Shown here: positions 16,561 to 24,247 of the stretch, piece by piece | How the letters are laid out: each line of letters opens with the position of its first letter | How positions within the stretch are numbered: position 1 is the stretch's first letter | DNA from: Sulfurovum sp. | GTDB lineage: Bacteria > Campylobacterota > Campylobacteria > Campylobacterales > Sulfurovaceae | DNA length: 38,029 nt | Direction: 5' to 3' | NCBI GenBank assembly: GCA_023955225.1 | Contig: JAGSGJ010000020.1 | Coordinates: 1-38,029 of the forward strand | Position numbers and translations under genes: made by a program | Notes under the pieces: model-generated | The model's database searches: none | What the model was told of the DNA's origin: nothing | Seen by the model: only the letters and a program-made list of their open reading frames with translations

Positions 16561-18217
16561 AAAAATTGTCATAGATCCCATTACAAGAATTGAAGGCCAT
16601 TTAAGGGCTGAAGTGGAGATAGATGAAGAAGGTCTTGTAAAAGAGGCGTATGTCAGCGGACAACTTTTTCGGGGTATTGAAATTATACTCAAAGACAGAG
16701 ATCCCAGAGATGCAGGATTATTGGCGGGTAGAATATGCGGGGTATGCACCAATTCACATTTTAGAGCAGCCGTTAGCACAGTTGAGGATGCTTACGATAT
16801 CCAAATACCACAAAATGCCAAGATAATCAGAAATCTCATGTCATTGGCACTTTTTATTCAAGACCATGTGGTACATTTTTATCACCTTCACCTATTAGAT
16901 TTTGTTGATGTCACCAAAGCGCTAGAAGCTGATCCGGAAAGTACAAGTAAAACGGCTCAGATCTACTCTAGCCAACCCTATGCAAATTCTCATGCACACT
17001 ATACTGCAGTGAAAGAAAAGTTGGCGAAGTTTGTTAAGTCAGGAAGACTGGGTCCTTTTTCCAACGGTTACTGGGGTCATAGTGACTATAAACTCAACCC
17101 CGAAGAGAACTTGCTATTGCTTTCACATTATCTTGAGGCACTTAAATTTCAATCGAATATATCAAAAGCCATAGCCATTTTTGGTGCCAAAACGCCCCAC
17201 CCCCAAACCATCGTTGTAGGAGGCATCACTTCTGTAGCAGATATGCTAAGTCCCAAAAGATTAAATGATTTTATATTTATCATGAAAGAAGCGAAAGATT
17301 TTGTAGACCGAGCCTACTTACCAGACATGAAACTCTTGGCCACAGCATACAAAGATGAAATAAAAATGGCCTCGGGCAGAAGTACTGGAAATTTCTTTTC
17401 TGTCGGAGGGTATGCTTTTGATAATGAAAATCTACTTTTTGAGTCTGGAGTTATTTACGATCATGACTTCGAAAATATCGATAGTTTTGATGAGCATAAA
17501 GTTACCGAAGAGATTGAAAGAGCCTGGTACAAAGATGACAAACCCTACTACACTGACCTAAATGAAGATGGGACACTCAAAACTGCCAGATCAGATGATA
17601 AATACACTTGGATTAAAGCCCCAAGATATGATGGCAAACCCATGGAATGCGGGCCTCTTGCGCGGGTACTGATCTCTTACAAGAAAGAAAATATATATAT
17701 TAAACCCTTTGTAGATGAATTCTTAGATTTTTGTGATTTGGAGCTTATTGACCTCTCTTCATCTGTAGGCAGAAATGCAGCTAGAGCCCTAGAAAGTGCT
17801 TACCTCAGTGAATATATTTTTAAGTTCATCAATCAATTGATAGAAAATATCAAGTATTACGATACTGAAACCTGGACAAAATACACTTTTGAAGACTTAC
17901 CTAAAAAAGCAAAAGGGAGAACATTTCTTGAAGTACCAAGAGGTGTTCTGTCACACTTTATCAATATTGAAGATCGAAAGATCAAAAACTATCAAGTGAT
18001 AGCGCCAACTACCTGGAATGCCTCACCAAAAGACAGTAAAGATCAAAGAGGCCCTTATGAAGAAGCCCTTATAGGAATCAAACTTGATGATCCTTCACAG
18101 CCACTTGAAGTTTTAAAAGTATTACACTCCTTTGACCCCTGTCTTGCATGTGCCGTACATATCATCGATGTGAAAGGAAAAGATCTTGCAGAGTATAAGA
18201 TGAATGCTAGTTGTTAA
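16547..18217 (+). CDS. [NiFe] hydrogenase large subunit (group 2 type)
   Basis: A 556-residue catalytic subunit. The N-terminal ligand motif is RICGVC (C64, C67), preceded by RIEGH with E16 and the family stretch DPRDAG. The C-terminal motif is DPCLACAVH (C532, C535, H538). The 18 residues after H538 would be removed by a maturation endopeptidase, so the enzyme needs nickel-dependent processing. No hyp or endopeptidase gene is in the window. The protein has no export signal. Its partner is the fused small subunit upstream, and together they should heterolytically split H2 in the cytoplasm. The weak RBS (GTGGGG) and the possible overlapping ORF suggest coupled translation. Confidence 0.93.
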   Translation: MPNLKKIVIDPITRIEGHLRAEVEIDEEGLVKEAYVSGQLFRGIEIILKDRDPRDAGLLAGRICGVCTNSHFRAAVSTVEDAYDIQIPQNAKIIRNLMSLALFIQDHVVHFYHLHLLDFVDVTKALEADPESTSKTAQIYSSQPYANSHAHYTAVKEKLAKFVKSGRLGPFSNGYWGHSDYKLNPEENLLLLSHYLEALKFQSNISKAIAIFGAKTPHPQTIVVGGITSVADMLSPKRLNDFIFIMKEAKDFVDRAYLPDMKLLATAYKDEIKMASGRSTGNFFSVGGYAFDNENLLFESGVIYDHDFENIDSFDEHKVTEEIERAWYKDDKPYYTDLNEDGTLKTARSDDKYTWIKAPRYDGKPMECGPLARVLISYKKENIYIKPFVDEFLDFCDLELIDLSSSVGRNAARALESAYLSEYIFKFINQLIENIKYYDTETWTKYTFEDLPKKAKGRTFLEVPRGVLSHFINIEDRKIKNYQVIAPTTWNASPKDSKDQRGPYEEALIGIKLDDPSQPLEVLKVLHSFDPCLACAVHIIDVKGKDLAEYKMNASC

Positions 18218-18250
18218 TGTGATACCTTCTATTTTAGGTTAGACAGACAT

Positions 18251-18667
18251 CTACTCCGTATCTACCTTTTCCCGCAAACGTTTCTTGCCGGCATGCTTTT
18301 TCTTTGATTTCAATCGTCGATTGACAGAACCTTTCGTCGGTTTGGTCGCAATACGCTTTTTTTGAATGACATTAACACTTTTGATAAGCTCTGTCAAACG
18401 CTCAAGCGCCTCATCTCTGTTTTGCTCCTGACTGCGATGCTGTTGTGATTTGATGATGATGATGCCCTCTTTGGTAATGCGCTTATCCTTGAGTGAGAGA
18501 AGCTTCTCCTTGTAAAAATCCGGCAGTGACGAGGCGGCAATATCAAAACGAAGGTGTATCGCTGCGGAGGTTTTGTTGACCTTCTGACCACCCGAACCCT
18601 GCGCGCGGATAGCTTCAAAGGTGATTTCATTATCATCCAGAGAAACATTGCTTGAAATATTTAGCAC
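18251..18667 (-). CDS. arfB: Peptidyl-tRNA hydrolase ArfB (ribosome rescue)
   Basis: A 138-residue release-factor-like protein with the catalytic GGQ (QGSGGQKVNKT) and a lysine/arginine-rich C-terminal tail (from about residue 105). In ArfB/YaeJ that tail enters the empty mRNA channel of stalled ribosomes. It lacks a stop-codon recognition domain, which separates it from RF1 and RF2. The start is a GTG that overlaps the last codons of metK by 7 bases, so translation is coupled to metK. Its end is only 33 bases from the convergent hydrogenase gene, with no terminator visible between them. Confidence 0.9.
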   Translation of the reverse strand: MLNISSNVSLDDNEITFEAIRAQGSGGQKVNKTSAAIHLRFDIAASSLPDFYKEKLLSLKDKRITKEGIIIIKSQQHRSQEQNRDEALERLTELIKSVNVIQKKRIATKPTKGSVNRRLKSKKKHAGKKRLREKVDTE

Positions 18668-19866
18668 CGAAATTCCTTCTTAAACCAAGCCAATTCATCC
18701 AACTTTTCCCATGGATACTCAGCATATCCTATCTGCCCTTTTGCCGCGATATCGGCATACAGGAAACTCTCTTCACTTGGACGATCCAGACCAAACTTCT
18801 CCGTGATCCATCTAGGTGTAAGTGGAAATTTATCAGCGATGATCTGCGACAGTTCTTCATCTTTTATCTCTGTCAGACCCGTATGCTGTGTATCTACAGT
18901 GACAGAAACAGGTCTAGGTTCAGCGATCACATAAGAGAGCTGTATGAGTGCCTTCTTTGCCAATCCTGCTGCAACAATATGTTTGGCTAGCCATCTTGCC
19001 GCATACAATGCTGTACGATCGACTTTAGTGTAATCTTTAGAACTTTGTGATCCACCGCCTATGGGTGCATAGCCACCATAGGTATCACATACTACTTTTC
19101 TACCAGTCAAACCAGAATCAGCGATAGGCGAATGTTGAACGAATCTTCCTGTATTATTGATGTAAAATGTGATATTCTTCTCATTAAAGTGCCCTGCTTC
19201 AAATTTCACATTCTCTTTAATGATCTCTTTAACCAACCTCTTTACTTCTGCTTGTGCTACATCTTTGTTATGTGAAATGGCCACAATGATCTTTGCGATA
19301 CTTTGAGGCTTACAGTGATCAAAATTCTCTTTAGTACCGTAATCAATTATGACTTCTGTTTTCATATCTACGCCGAAAGTCTCCGGATGTTTCAGTGCAT
19401 AGGCATAGAGTACATCTCGTATCTCTCTGGCATAGGAAAAGGCTATAGGCATATAATCATCTCTCTCAGAGCTTGCATACCCAAACATCATCCCTTGATC
19501 CCCTGCCCCTATCTCATTATCTCCTTTGACCACTCCCATAGTGATATCTGGAGATTGCGTACTTACATAAGTATGTATCTCTGCTTCGTCTGGGAAAAAG
19601 GTTTCACCTCTCTCAAAACCCGATTCCGGATACCCTATCTGATTAAATGCTTTTTTCACTATCTCTTCATAAAAAGCATGATCAAGATGAACTTTGGTTT
19701 TCACTTCACCACCTATAATGACATGTTTACCAGAGATGAACACTTCAGTAGCTACTTTAGAATCAGGATCAAGTTGGAGCAGCGTATCCACAATAGAATC
19801 GGCAATAATATCCGCACATTTATCGGGGTGACCTGCTGAAACAGCTTCAGAAGCAAAAAGATACAT
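18661..19866 (-). CDS. metK: S-adenosylmethionine synthetase
   Basis: Forms SAM from methionine and ATP. The 401 residues show all three repeats of the family: SAGHPDKCAD near the N-terminus (catalytic His), the hexapeptide GAGDQG followed by MMFGYA, and the phosphate loop GGGSQSSKDYTKVDR. In that loop the usual GGGAFSGKD is varied but the lysine and aspartate are kept. It is the upstream partner of arfB, which overlaps its 3' end. AAGGAG lies upstream of the ATG at 19866. Confidence 0.96.
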   Translation of the reverse strand: MYLFASEAVSAGHPDKCADIIADSIVDTLLQLDPDSKVATEVFISGKHVIIGGEVKTKVHLDHAFYEEIVKKAFNQIGYPESGFERGETFFPDEAEIHTYVSTQSPDITMGVVKGDNEIGAGDQGMMFGYASSERDDYMPIAFSYAREIRDVLYAYALKHPETFGVDMKTEVIIDYGTKENFDHCKPQSIAKIIVAISHNKDVAQAEVKRLVKEIIKENVKFEAGHFNEKNITFYINNTGRFVQHSPIADSGLTGRKVVCDTYGGYAPIGGGSQSSKDYTKVDRTALYAARWLAKHIVAAGLAKKALIQLSYVIAEPRPVSVTVDTQHTGLTEIKDEELSQIIADKFPLTPRWITEKFGLDRPSEESFLYADIAAKGQIGYAEYPWEKLDELAWFKKEFRC

Positions 19867-19907
19867 AATATTCTCCTTATTTTTGATAATGTATTATATT
19901 AACAGAA

Positions 19908-20435
19908 CTATACTTTAGTGACTGCTTTTAAAAATAGTGATTTATCTTCAGTGCTATGAAAGATAAAAGTCACTTTTAGATCATTCTTATCATCTAAAAA
20001 AACATTGGCTGCATCATAAGCAATGCGTGCAGATTCTTCTTTAGGATAACCATATATTCCCGTAGAGATCGCAGGGAAGGCAATATCTTTACATCCAAGA
20101 TCTACAGCTATTTGTAGTGCATTTACATAACATGATCTTAATAATTCAGCACAACCCTCTCCACATTGATGATAGATAGGTCCTACAGTGTGTATGACAT
20201 ACTTTGCTGGTAAATTTCCGGCATTTGTAGCTACTGCTTCTCCTGTGGGTAAACCATCAGGGTACTGCTCTTTACGGATTTTTTTACATGCCTCGAGGAT
20301 CTCAGAACCCCCTGCACCATGTATGGCACCATCTACACCGCCACCACCTAAAAGAGAACTGTTTGCAGCATTGACAATGGCACAAACATTTTCTTGGGTA
20401 ATATCGCCGGTTTTAATGCGTATACGCTCCATCAT
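19908..20435 (-). CDS. Macro-domain protein (O-acetyl-ADP-ribose deacetylase-like, YmdB type)
   Basis: A stand-alone 175-residue macro domain. The ADP-ribose pocket is clear: GDITQ at the start, VNAANSSLLGGGGVDGAIHGAGG (catalytic Asn and Asp, glycine loop), and the second loop PAISTGIYGYP. Relatives hydrolyse O-acetyl-ADP-ribose or mono-ADP-ribosyl groups. It lies 41 bases upstream of metK on the same strand and might share its transcript. It is divergent from the DUF2905 gene. Confidence 0.92.
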   Translation of the reverse strand: MMERIRIKTGDITQENVCAIVNAANSSLLGGGGVDGAIHGAGGSEILEACKKIRKEQYPDGLPTGEAVATNAGNLPAKYVIHTVGPIYHQCGEGCAELLRSCYVNALQIAVDLGCKDIAFPAISTGIYGYPKEESARIAYDAANVFLDDKNDLKVTFIFHSTEDKSLFLKAVTKV

Positions 20436-20458
20436 TTTGCCTTCAACAAGATTTATCC

Positions 20459-20464
20459 TATAAT
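20459..20464 (+). promoter_or_regulatory. -10 element for the DUF2905 gene
   Basis: TATAAT at 20459-20464 would start transcription near 20471, about 19 bases before the ATG at 20490. No clear -35 is seen. Confidence 0.4.
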
Positions 20465-20489
20465 ATCATAAAAACCAAGGTGAATGCAC

Positions 20490-20714
20490 ATGGCAGAGAT
20501 AGGAAAAAGCATTATTTTTATCGGTATTGTTATCATCATTATAGGTGTTATACTTCTTTTTAGCGACAAACTTCCCTTTAATCTAGGTAAACTGCCTGGT
20601 GACATCTCTTATAAAAAAGAAAACTTCTCCTTTTATTTTCCGATCACCACTTCAATCATTATCTCTATTGTTTTATCATTTCTATTTTATCTCTTTAGTA
20701 GATTTTTTAAATAA
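20490..20714 (+). CDS. DUF2905 small membrane protein
   Basis: A 74-residue protein with two transmembrane helices (about residues 6-25 and 48-70) separated by the family signature LGKLPGDISYKKENFSFYFPI. Found widely in bacteria; function unknown to me. An ATG at 20484 is also in frame, but AAGG lies only 3 bases before it and about 9 bases before the ATG at 20490, so I use the latter. The DUF2238 gene follows on the same strand after 47 bases. Confidence 0.85.
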   Translation: MAEIGKSIIFIGIVIIIIGVILLFSDKLPFNLGKLPGDISYKKENFSFYFPITTSIIISIVLSFLFYLFSRFFK

Positions 20715-20761
20715 AAATTTCTAAGATGATGATAGAATACTAAAGAATAAAGGAAGAATTA

Positions 20762-21361
20762 ATGCCAAAATCACATAAGTTACTCTATGCACTTTATGCT
20801 CTTGTCTGGATCATCATGGCCATCAATCCGAAATATCCACAAGACTGGCTTCTTGAAAATGTATTGGTATTCATATTTTTTCCTTTTGTCATTTGGATGG
20901 ATAAAAAACACAATTACACGCTTTTAAGCATCATTTTTCTTCTTATATTTACCAGTTTACACTCTTTAGGGTCACATTACACCTATGCAGAAATGGAGCA
21001 TTTTAATGCCATCACACAGTTTTTTGGTTTTGAGAGGAACCATTTTGACCGTTTGGTACATTTTCTTTTTGGACTACTTACCTTTAGAATGTTGTTTGAG
21101 ATGATCATGTCAGGTGCAACCACTATAAGAACTGCTTTCATCTTTACCTTTACAATGGTCGTTACAATCTCTACGATCTATGAAATGCTTGAGTGGCTAG
21201 CAGTGGTTATATTGCAGCCTGATCTGGGTATGGCTTTTTTAGGCACGCAGGGAGATGTATGGGATGCCCATAAAGACACTGCTCTTGCAATGGCAGGTGC
21301 CTTGACCAATATTGTTTTTTATCAAAGCTATAAGCATTTATGGCTATTGAAAAGAACATAA
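20762..21361 (+). CDS. DUF2238 (YjdF-like) integral membrane protein
   Basis: A 199-residue inner-membrane protein with about six hydrophobic helices. The family motifs are all seen: HSLGSHYTYAE, FERNHFDRLVHFLFG, IYEMLEW and FLGTQGDVWDAHKD. The conserved His, Asp and Glu residues at helix ends suggest a metal or substrate site, but no activity is established to my knowledge. The start has AAGGAAG 7 bases upstream. Convergent with the SdiA-regulated-type gene. Confidence 0.87.
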   Translation: MPKSHKLLYALYALVWIIMAINPKYPQDWLLENVLVFIFFPFVIWMDKKHNYTLLSIIFLLIFTSLHSLGSHYTYAEMEHFNAITQFFGFERNHFDRLVHFLFGLLTFRMLFEMIMSGATTIRTAFIFTFTMVVTISTIYEMLEWLAVVILQPDLGMAFLGTQGDVWDAHKDTALAMAGALTNIVFYQSYKHLWLLKRT

Positions 21362-21386
21362 AATCTATATATTAAAGATCTGTGGA

Positions 21387-22121
21387 TTATAAGCCTAATC
21401 TTTTTTTCTTGTATTTTACAATTCGTCCGTCATCATCAGCAAGGTAAACAAAGCCTTTAGCATCAAAAGCAATACCTTCCCAGGCACCATTCTCTAATTT
21501 AACTTTTTGTACACTTTTCTTCTTTTGTAGATCATACTTGATCAAAAGATCTTCTTTATCACTCACCATATACAGATAGCCATCATGATAGGTAAGCCCT
21601 GCCGTATCAGCCACATGATGTTCAATAACATCAACGATCCTTGAAGGATAAGGATTCAATCTAACCACAGCAACGAAAGAGTTCTTTTTCTTTTTGGATT
21701 GTTTGGCCAGATAGACCACATTCCCGACTTTTGCCATACCTTCTATGCCTGATTTTTTATCAAACAGAGGCAATTTTATTCCATTATACATGGTATCCAA
21801 AGGAACTTTTTTCTTTTCCCCTGTCTGTCTGTCAACAATAAACATTCCTTTATTTTCAAGAGCAAAGATCATCTGTGTATCTTCACATACAACACCTTCA
21901 AGATCATAGTTTCCCAACTTTGTTTTTTGAAGTATCTTTCCTTTTCGGCTGATCTTGTAATATAACCCTTCATCATTGGCGACAACAAGCGTATCATCAC
22001 TGCTGCAGTAACTTATCCCTGAAGCTTCTGGGATCTTTGCGATCACCTTTCCCTCTGGAGCAGCACATGCACTGACCCATAATACAAAAGGAAACCATAC
22101 ATAATATTTTATATATTGCAC
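21387..22121 (-). CDS. SdiA-regulated-type beta-propeller lipoprotein
   Basis: A 244-residue protein with a lipoprotein signal (hydrophobic stretch then WVSAC, cysteine near residue 19) and repeated strands of the SdiA-regulated propeller type: EASGISYC, LVVANDEGLYY, LEGVVCED, GIEGMAK, GLTYHDGYLYMVSD, WEGIAFDAKGFVYLADDDG. The expected location is the periplasmic face of a membrane. The function of the family is not established, though the domain resembles phytase and esterase propellers. It starts at a GTG with GGAG 5-6 bases upstream, inside the last codons of pfkA (13-base overlap), so its translation is coupled to pfkA. Confidence 0.82.
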   Translation of the reverse strand: MQYIKYYVWFPFVLWVSACAAPEGKVIAKIPEASGISYCSSDDTLVVANDEGLYYKISRKGKILQKTKLGNYDLEGVVCEDTQMIFALENKGMFIVDRQTGEKKKVPLDTMYNGIKLPLFDKKSGIEGMAKVGNVVYLAKQSKKKKNSFVAVVRLNPYPSRIVDVIEHHVADTAGLTYHDGYLYMVSDKEDLLIKYDLQKKKSVQKVKLENGAWEGIAFDAKGFVYLADDDGRIVKYKKKRLGL

Positions 22122-23089
22122 CCAAACTCCATTCCAAGTTTCAACAACTCTGTGTTTATTTGGTATTTTTTAAAAGCAACGTCTTCTATCTTATTATGGT
22201 TGAATCCTCCATCGTCATAACAGATAACAGAACTTTTATTTCCTTCAAGTAAACCATCTATAGCCTGCGTCACAAAGTTAAAAGCCATAAGACGGTCATA
22301 CACGGTAGGGTTACCTCCGCGTTGTATGTGACCCAGCACTGTTATACGCGATTCAATGCCTATCTCTTCCTCAAACCACTGTACAACCTCTTCTGAATTC
22401 TTCAAAGCTTCAGAGACCACTGCGATAAAATACTCTCTGCCCTCTAGCATCTGTTTTTGGAAGCATGATTTATAATCGTCCAGTTTATAGGGAATTTCCG
22501 GTATTAAACACATTTCTGCTCCTGAAGTAAGCGCTGAAACAAGTGACAGATATCCACACTCTCTTCCCATCACTTCTATCACAAAAGCGCGAGAAAATGA
22601 AGATGCTGTATCTCTGATAGAGTCAATGGCATATTTAATGACATTCAGTGCTGTATCAACTCCAAGACAGTATTCTGTTCCTGCAATGTCATTATCTATA
22701 GTAGCAGGAATACCGGCAAAGCTTATGCCTTCACTCTCGTCACTCAGTGCCTGCATCCCTTTAAAGGAACCATCTCCACCCAAAACTACCAAATACCTTA
22801 TATCATGAGACTTGAGATTGGCTAATGCCTCTTCTCGATAAGCTTTCTCCATAAAGCGTTTTGAACGTGAAGAGTGTATCTTCGTACCTCCACGGGAAAT
22901 GATACCTGCAACATCACTGTACCCAGCCTGATAAATGTTGTTATCTATCAAGCCTTCAAAACCATTATCTACAAAATACGGTGTCAGTCCTTTTCCAATG
23001 CTGTATTCAACAAAACGTTTTAACGCAGCATTCATTCCTGAGACATCACCACCCGAACAGAGTATGGCTATATTTTTACGATTTGGCAT
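22109..23089 (-). CDS. pfkA: 6-phosphofructokinase
   Basis: ATP- or PPi-dependent phosphorylation of fructose 6-phosphate. The 326 residues show CSGGDVSGMNA (nucleotide loop), GGDGSFKG, PATIDNDI with the catalytic aspartates, MGRECGY and LGHIQRGG. Glycine-aspartate in GGDG is the ATP-type pattern, though I would not exclude PPi use. An ATG at 23104 is in frame, but the ATG at 23089 has AAAGG 7 bases upstream. That AAAGG lies in the 3' arm of the hairpin at 23095-23117, so start-site access may be controlled. Confidence 0.93.
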   Translation of the reverse strand: MPNRKNIAILCSGGDVSGMNAALKRFVEYSIGKGLTPYFVDNGFEGLIDNNIYQAGYSDVAGIISRGGTKIHSSRSKRFMEKAYREEALANLKSHDIRYLVVLGGDGSFKGMQALSDESEGISFAGIPATIDNDIAGTEYCLGVDTALNVIKYAIDSIRDTASSFSRAFVIEVMGRECGYLSLVSALTSGAEMCLIPEIPYKLDDYKSCFQKQMLEGREYFIAVVSEALKNSEEVVQWFEEEIGIESRITVLGHIQRGGNPTVYDRLMAFNFVTQAIDGLLEGNKSSVICYDDGGFNHNKIEDVAFKKYQINTELLKLGMEFGCNI

Positions 23090-23094
23090 TTCAC

Positions 23095-23117
23095 AGCCTT
23101 TCATTTAGTGAAAGGCT
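23095..23117 (-). promoter_or_regulatory. RBS-sequestering hairpin in the pfkA leader
   Basis: A perfect 9-bp stem (23095-23103 with 23109-23117) and a 5-base loop. On the minus strand the 3' arm contains the AAAGG ribosome-binding sequence of pfkA. It could gate translation or be an operator palindrome; no U-tract follows. Confidence 0.5.
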
Positions 23118-23203
23118 TGCATTAGACTTTAGTCTTAAAAGTTCCTCACTGTACTGAATTTTAATTCTTGTCATAGTAAACCTTTTATATATAAATATAA
23201 AAA

Positions 23204-23212
23204 ATTATAGCA
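23204..23212 (-). promoter_or_regulatory. Extended -10 promoter for pfkA
   Basis: Minus-strand TGCTATAAT, with the TATAAT hexamer at 23209-23204. No good -35 is seen. The leader would be about 108 bases and includes the hairpin at 23095-23117. Confidence 0.55.
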
Positions 23213-23274
23213 TTAAAAAGTATTCAAAGTAATTCATTCAAAAAATATGTATAATATCCTTAAGAGGTATTAGT

Positions 23275-24147
23275 ATGAAAAAAAAGTCCAATGATTATTC
23301 TGAAACATTAAAGCAGATCAAAGCCATTGTTAATGATCCTACCTATGAAATTGCAGAGGAAGATAAAAGTTTTATCTACTCTGATGAAGCTAGAGGAGTA
23401 AGACTTCAACTTGATTATCTAAAAGCAGAGGTCAAGATGAACAAACAAGGTATTGATCATACTATTGTGGTGTTTGGAAGTGCCCGTATTGTTGAGTTTG
23501 ATGTGGCTATGAATGAGTTGAAAAAGATAGAAAAAGAGTTGCTAAACTCTCCCCATTCAGAGGCACTTCTCAGTGCACTTAAAAGATGCGAGAGCATGGT
23601 AGGAAAAAGTATTTACTATGATGAAGCCCGTAAATTTGGACAACTGGTAGGGAAAAGTGGTAAAACCCCTGAAGATTGCCATGTAACCTTGATGACTGGG
23701 GGTGGACCGGGTATCATGGAAGCAGCAAACCGTGGTGCTTTGGATGTCGGTGCCAAATCTATAGGTCTTAACATAGAACTGTCACATGAGCAGTTTCCAA
23801 ACCCATACATCACACCGGAACTCTGTTTCCAGTTTCGATATTTTGCCATGCGTAAACTACACTTTATGCAACGGGCAAAAGCATTGGTTGTCTTCCCTGG
23901 TGGTTTTGGTACCATGGATGAACTCTTCGAGATATTGACATTGATACAGACCATGAAAAGTCCTTCTATACCTATAGTTTTGCTTGGTAAAGAGTACTGG
24001 AACCGTGTTATTGACTTTCAATTTTTAAAAGAAGAGGATGTTATTGAATGCGATGATCTAAATATGTTGACCTATGTAGATAATGCAGAAGAAGCATGGG
24101 AAGCAATCATTCAGTGGCATAAAAAATACAATTCCCCCCTCTTTTAA
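23275..24147 (+). CDS. LOG-family protein (nucleoside 5'-monophosphate phosphoribohydrolase)
   Basis: A 290-residue LOG/TIGR00730-type protein. The core begins after an N-terminal helical extension of about 90 residues. Signatures are VVFGSARI, MTGGGPGIMEAANRGA and PGGFGTMDELFE, the last being the catalytic PGGxGTxxE motif. Relatives release ribose 5-phosphate from AMP or cytokinin nucleotides; the substrate here is unknown. AAGAGG precedes the ATG, and TATAAT at 23250-23255 gives a leader of only about 13 bases. valS follows 100 bases downstream, probably from its own promoter. Confidence 0.9.
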   Translation: MKKKSNDYSETLKQIKAIVNDPTYEIAEEDKSFIYSDEARGVRLQLDYLKAEVKMNKQGIDHTIVVFGSARIVEFDVAMNELKKIEKELLNSPHSEALLSALKRCESMVGKSIYYDEARKFGQLVGKSGKTPEDCHVTLMTGGGPGIMEAANRGALDVGAKSIGLNIELSHEQFPNPYITPELCFQFRYFAMRKLHFMQRAKALVVFPGGFGTMDELFEILTLIQTMKSPSIPIVLLGKEYWNRVIDFQFLKEEDVIECDDLNMLTYVDNAEEAWEAIIQWHKKYNSPLF

Positions 24148-24179
24148 ACACACCCATAAAAGAAAAAGCACCATTACGC

Positions 24180-24185
24180 TATAAT
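24180..24185 (+). promoter_or_regulatory. -10 element for valS
   Basis: TATAAT at 24180-24185 in the gap before valS. The predicted leader is about 55 bases. I see no T-box-like specifier structure. Confidence 0.4.
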
Positions 24186-24247
24186 CGCGACAATATAATA
24201 TGGTGTTCATCTGAAAAGTATAGATGCACACTTGATAGGATAATACG

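Noticed and set aside
19303..19839. 178-codon frame antisense to metK
   Set aside because: It is fully contained opposite a certain housekeeping gene and has a composition typical of a shadow frame.
24148..24247. T-box or attenuator upstream of valS
   Set aside because: Only a weak imperfect CACCAT/ATGGTG pairing is present; no specifier loop or terminator.
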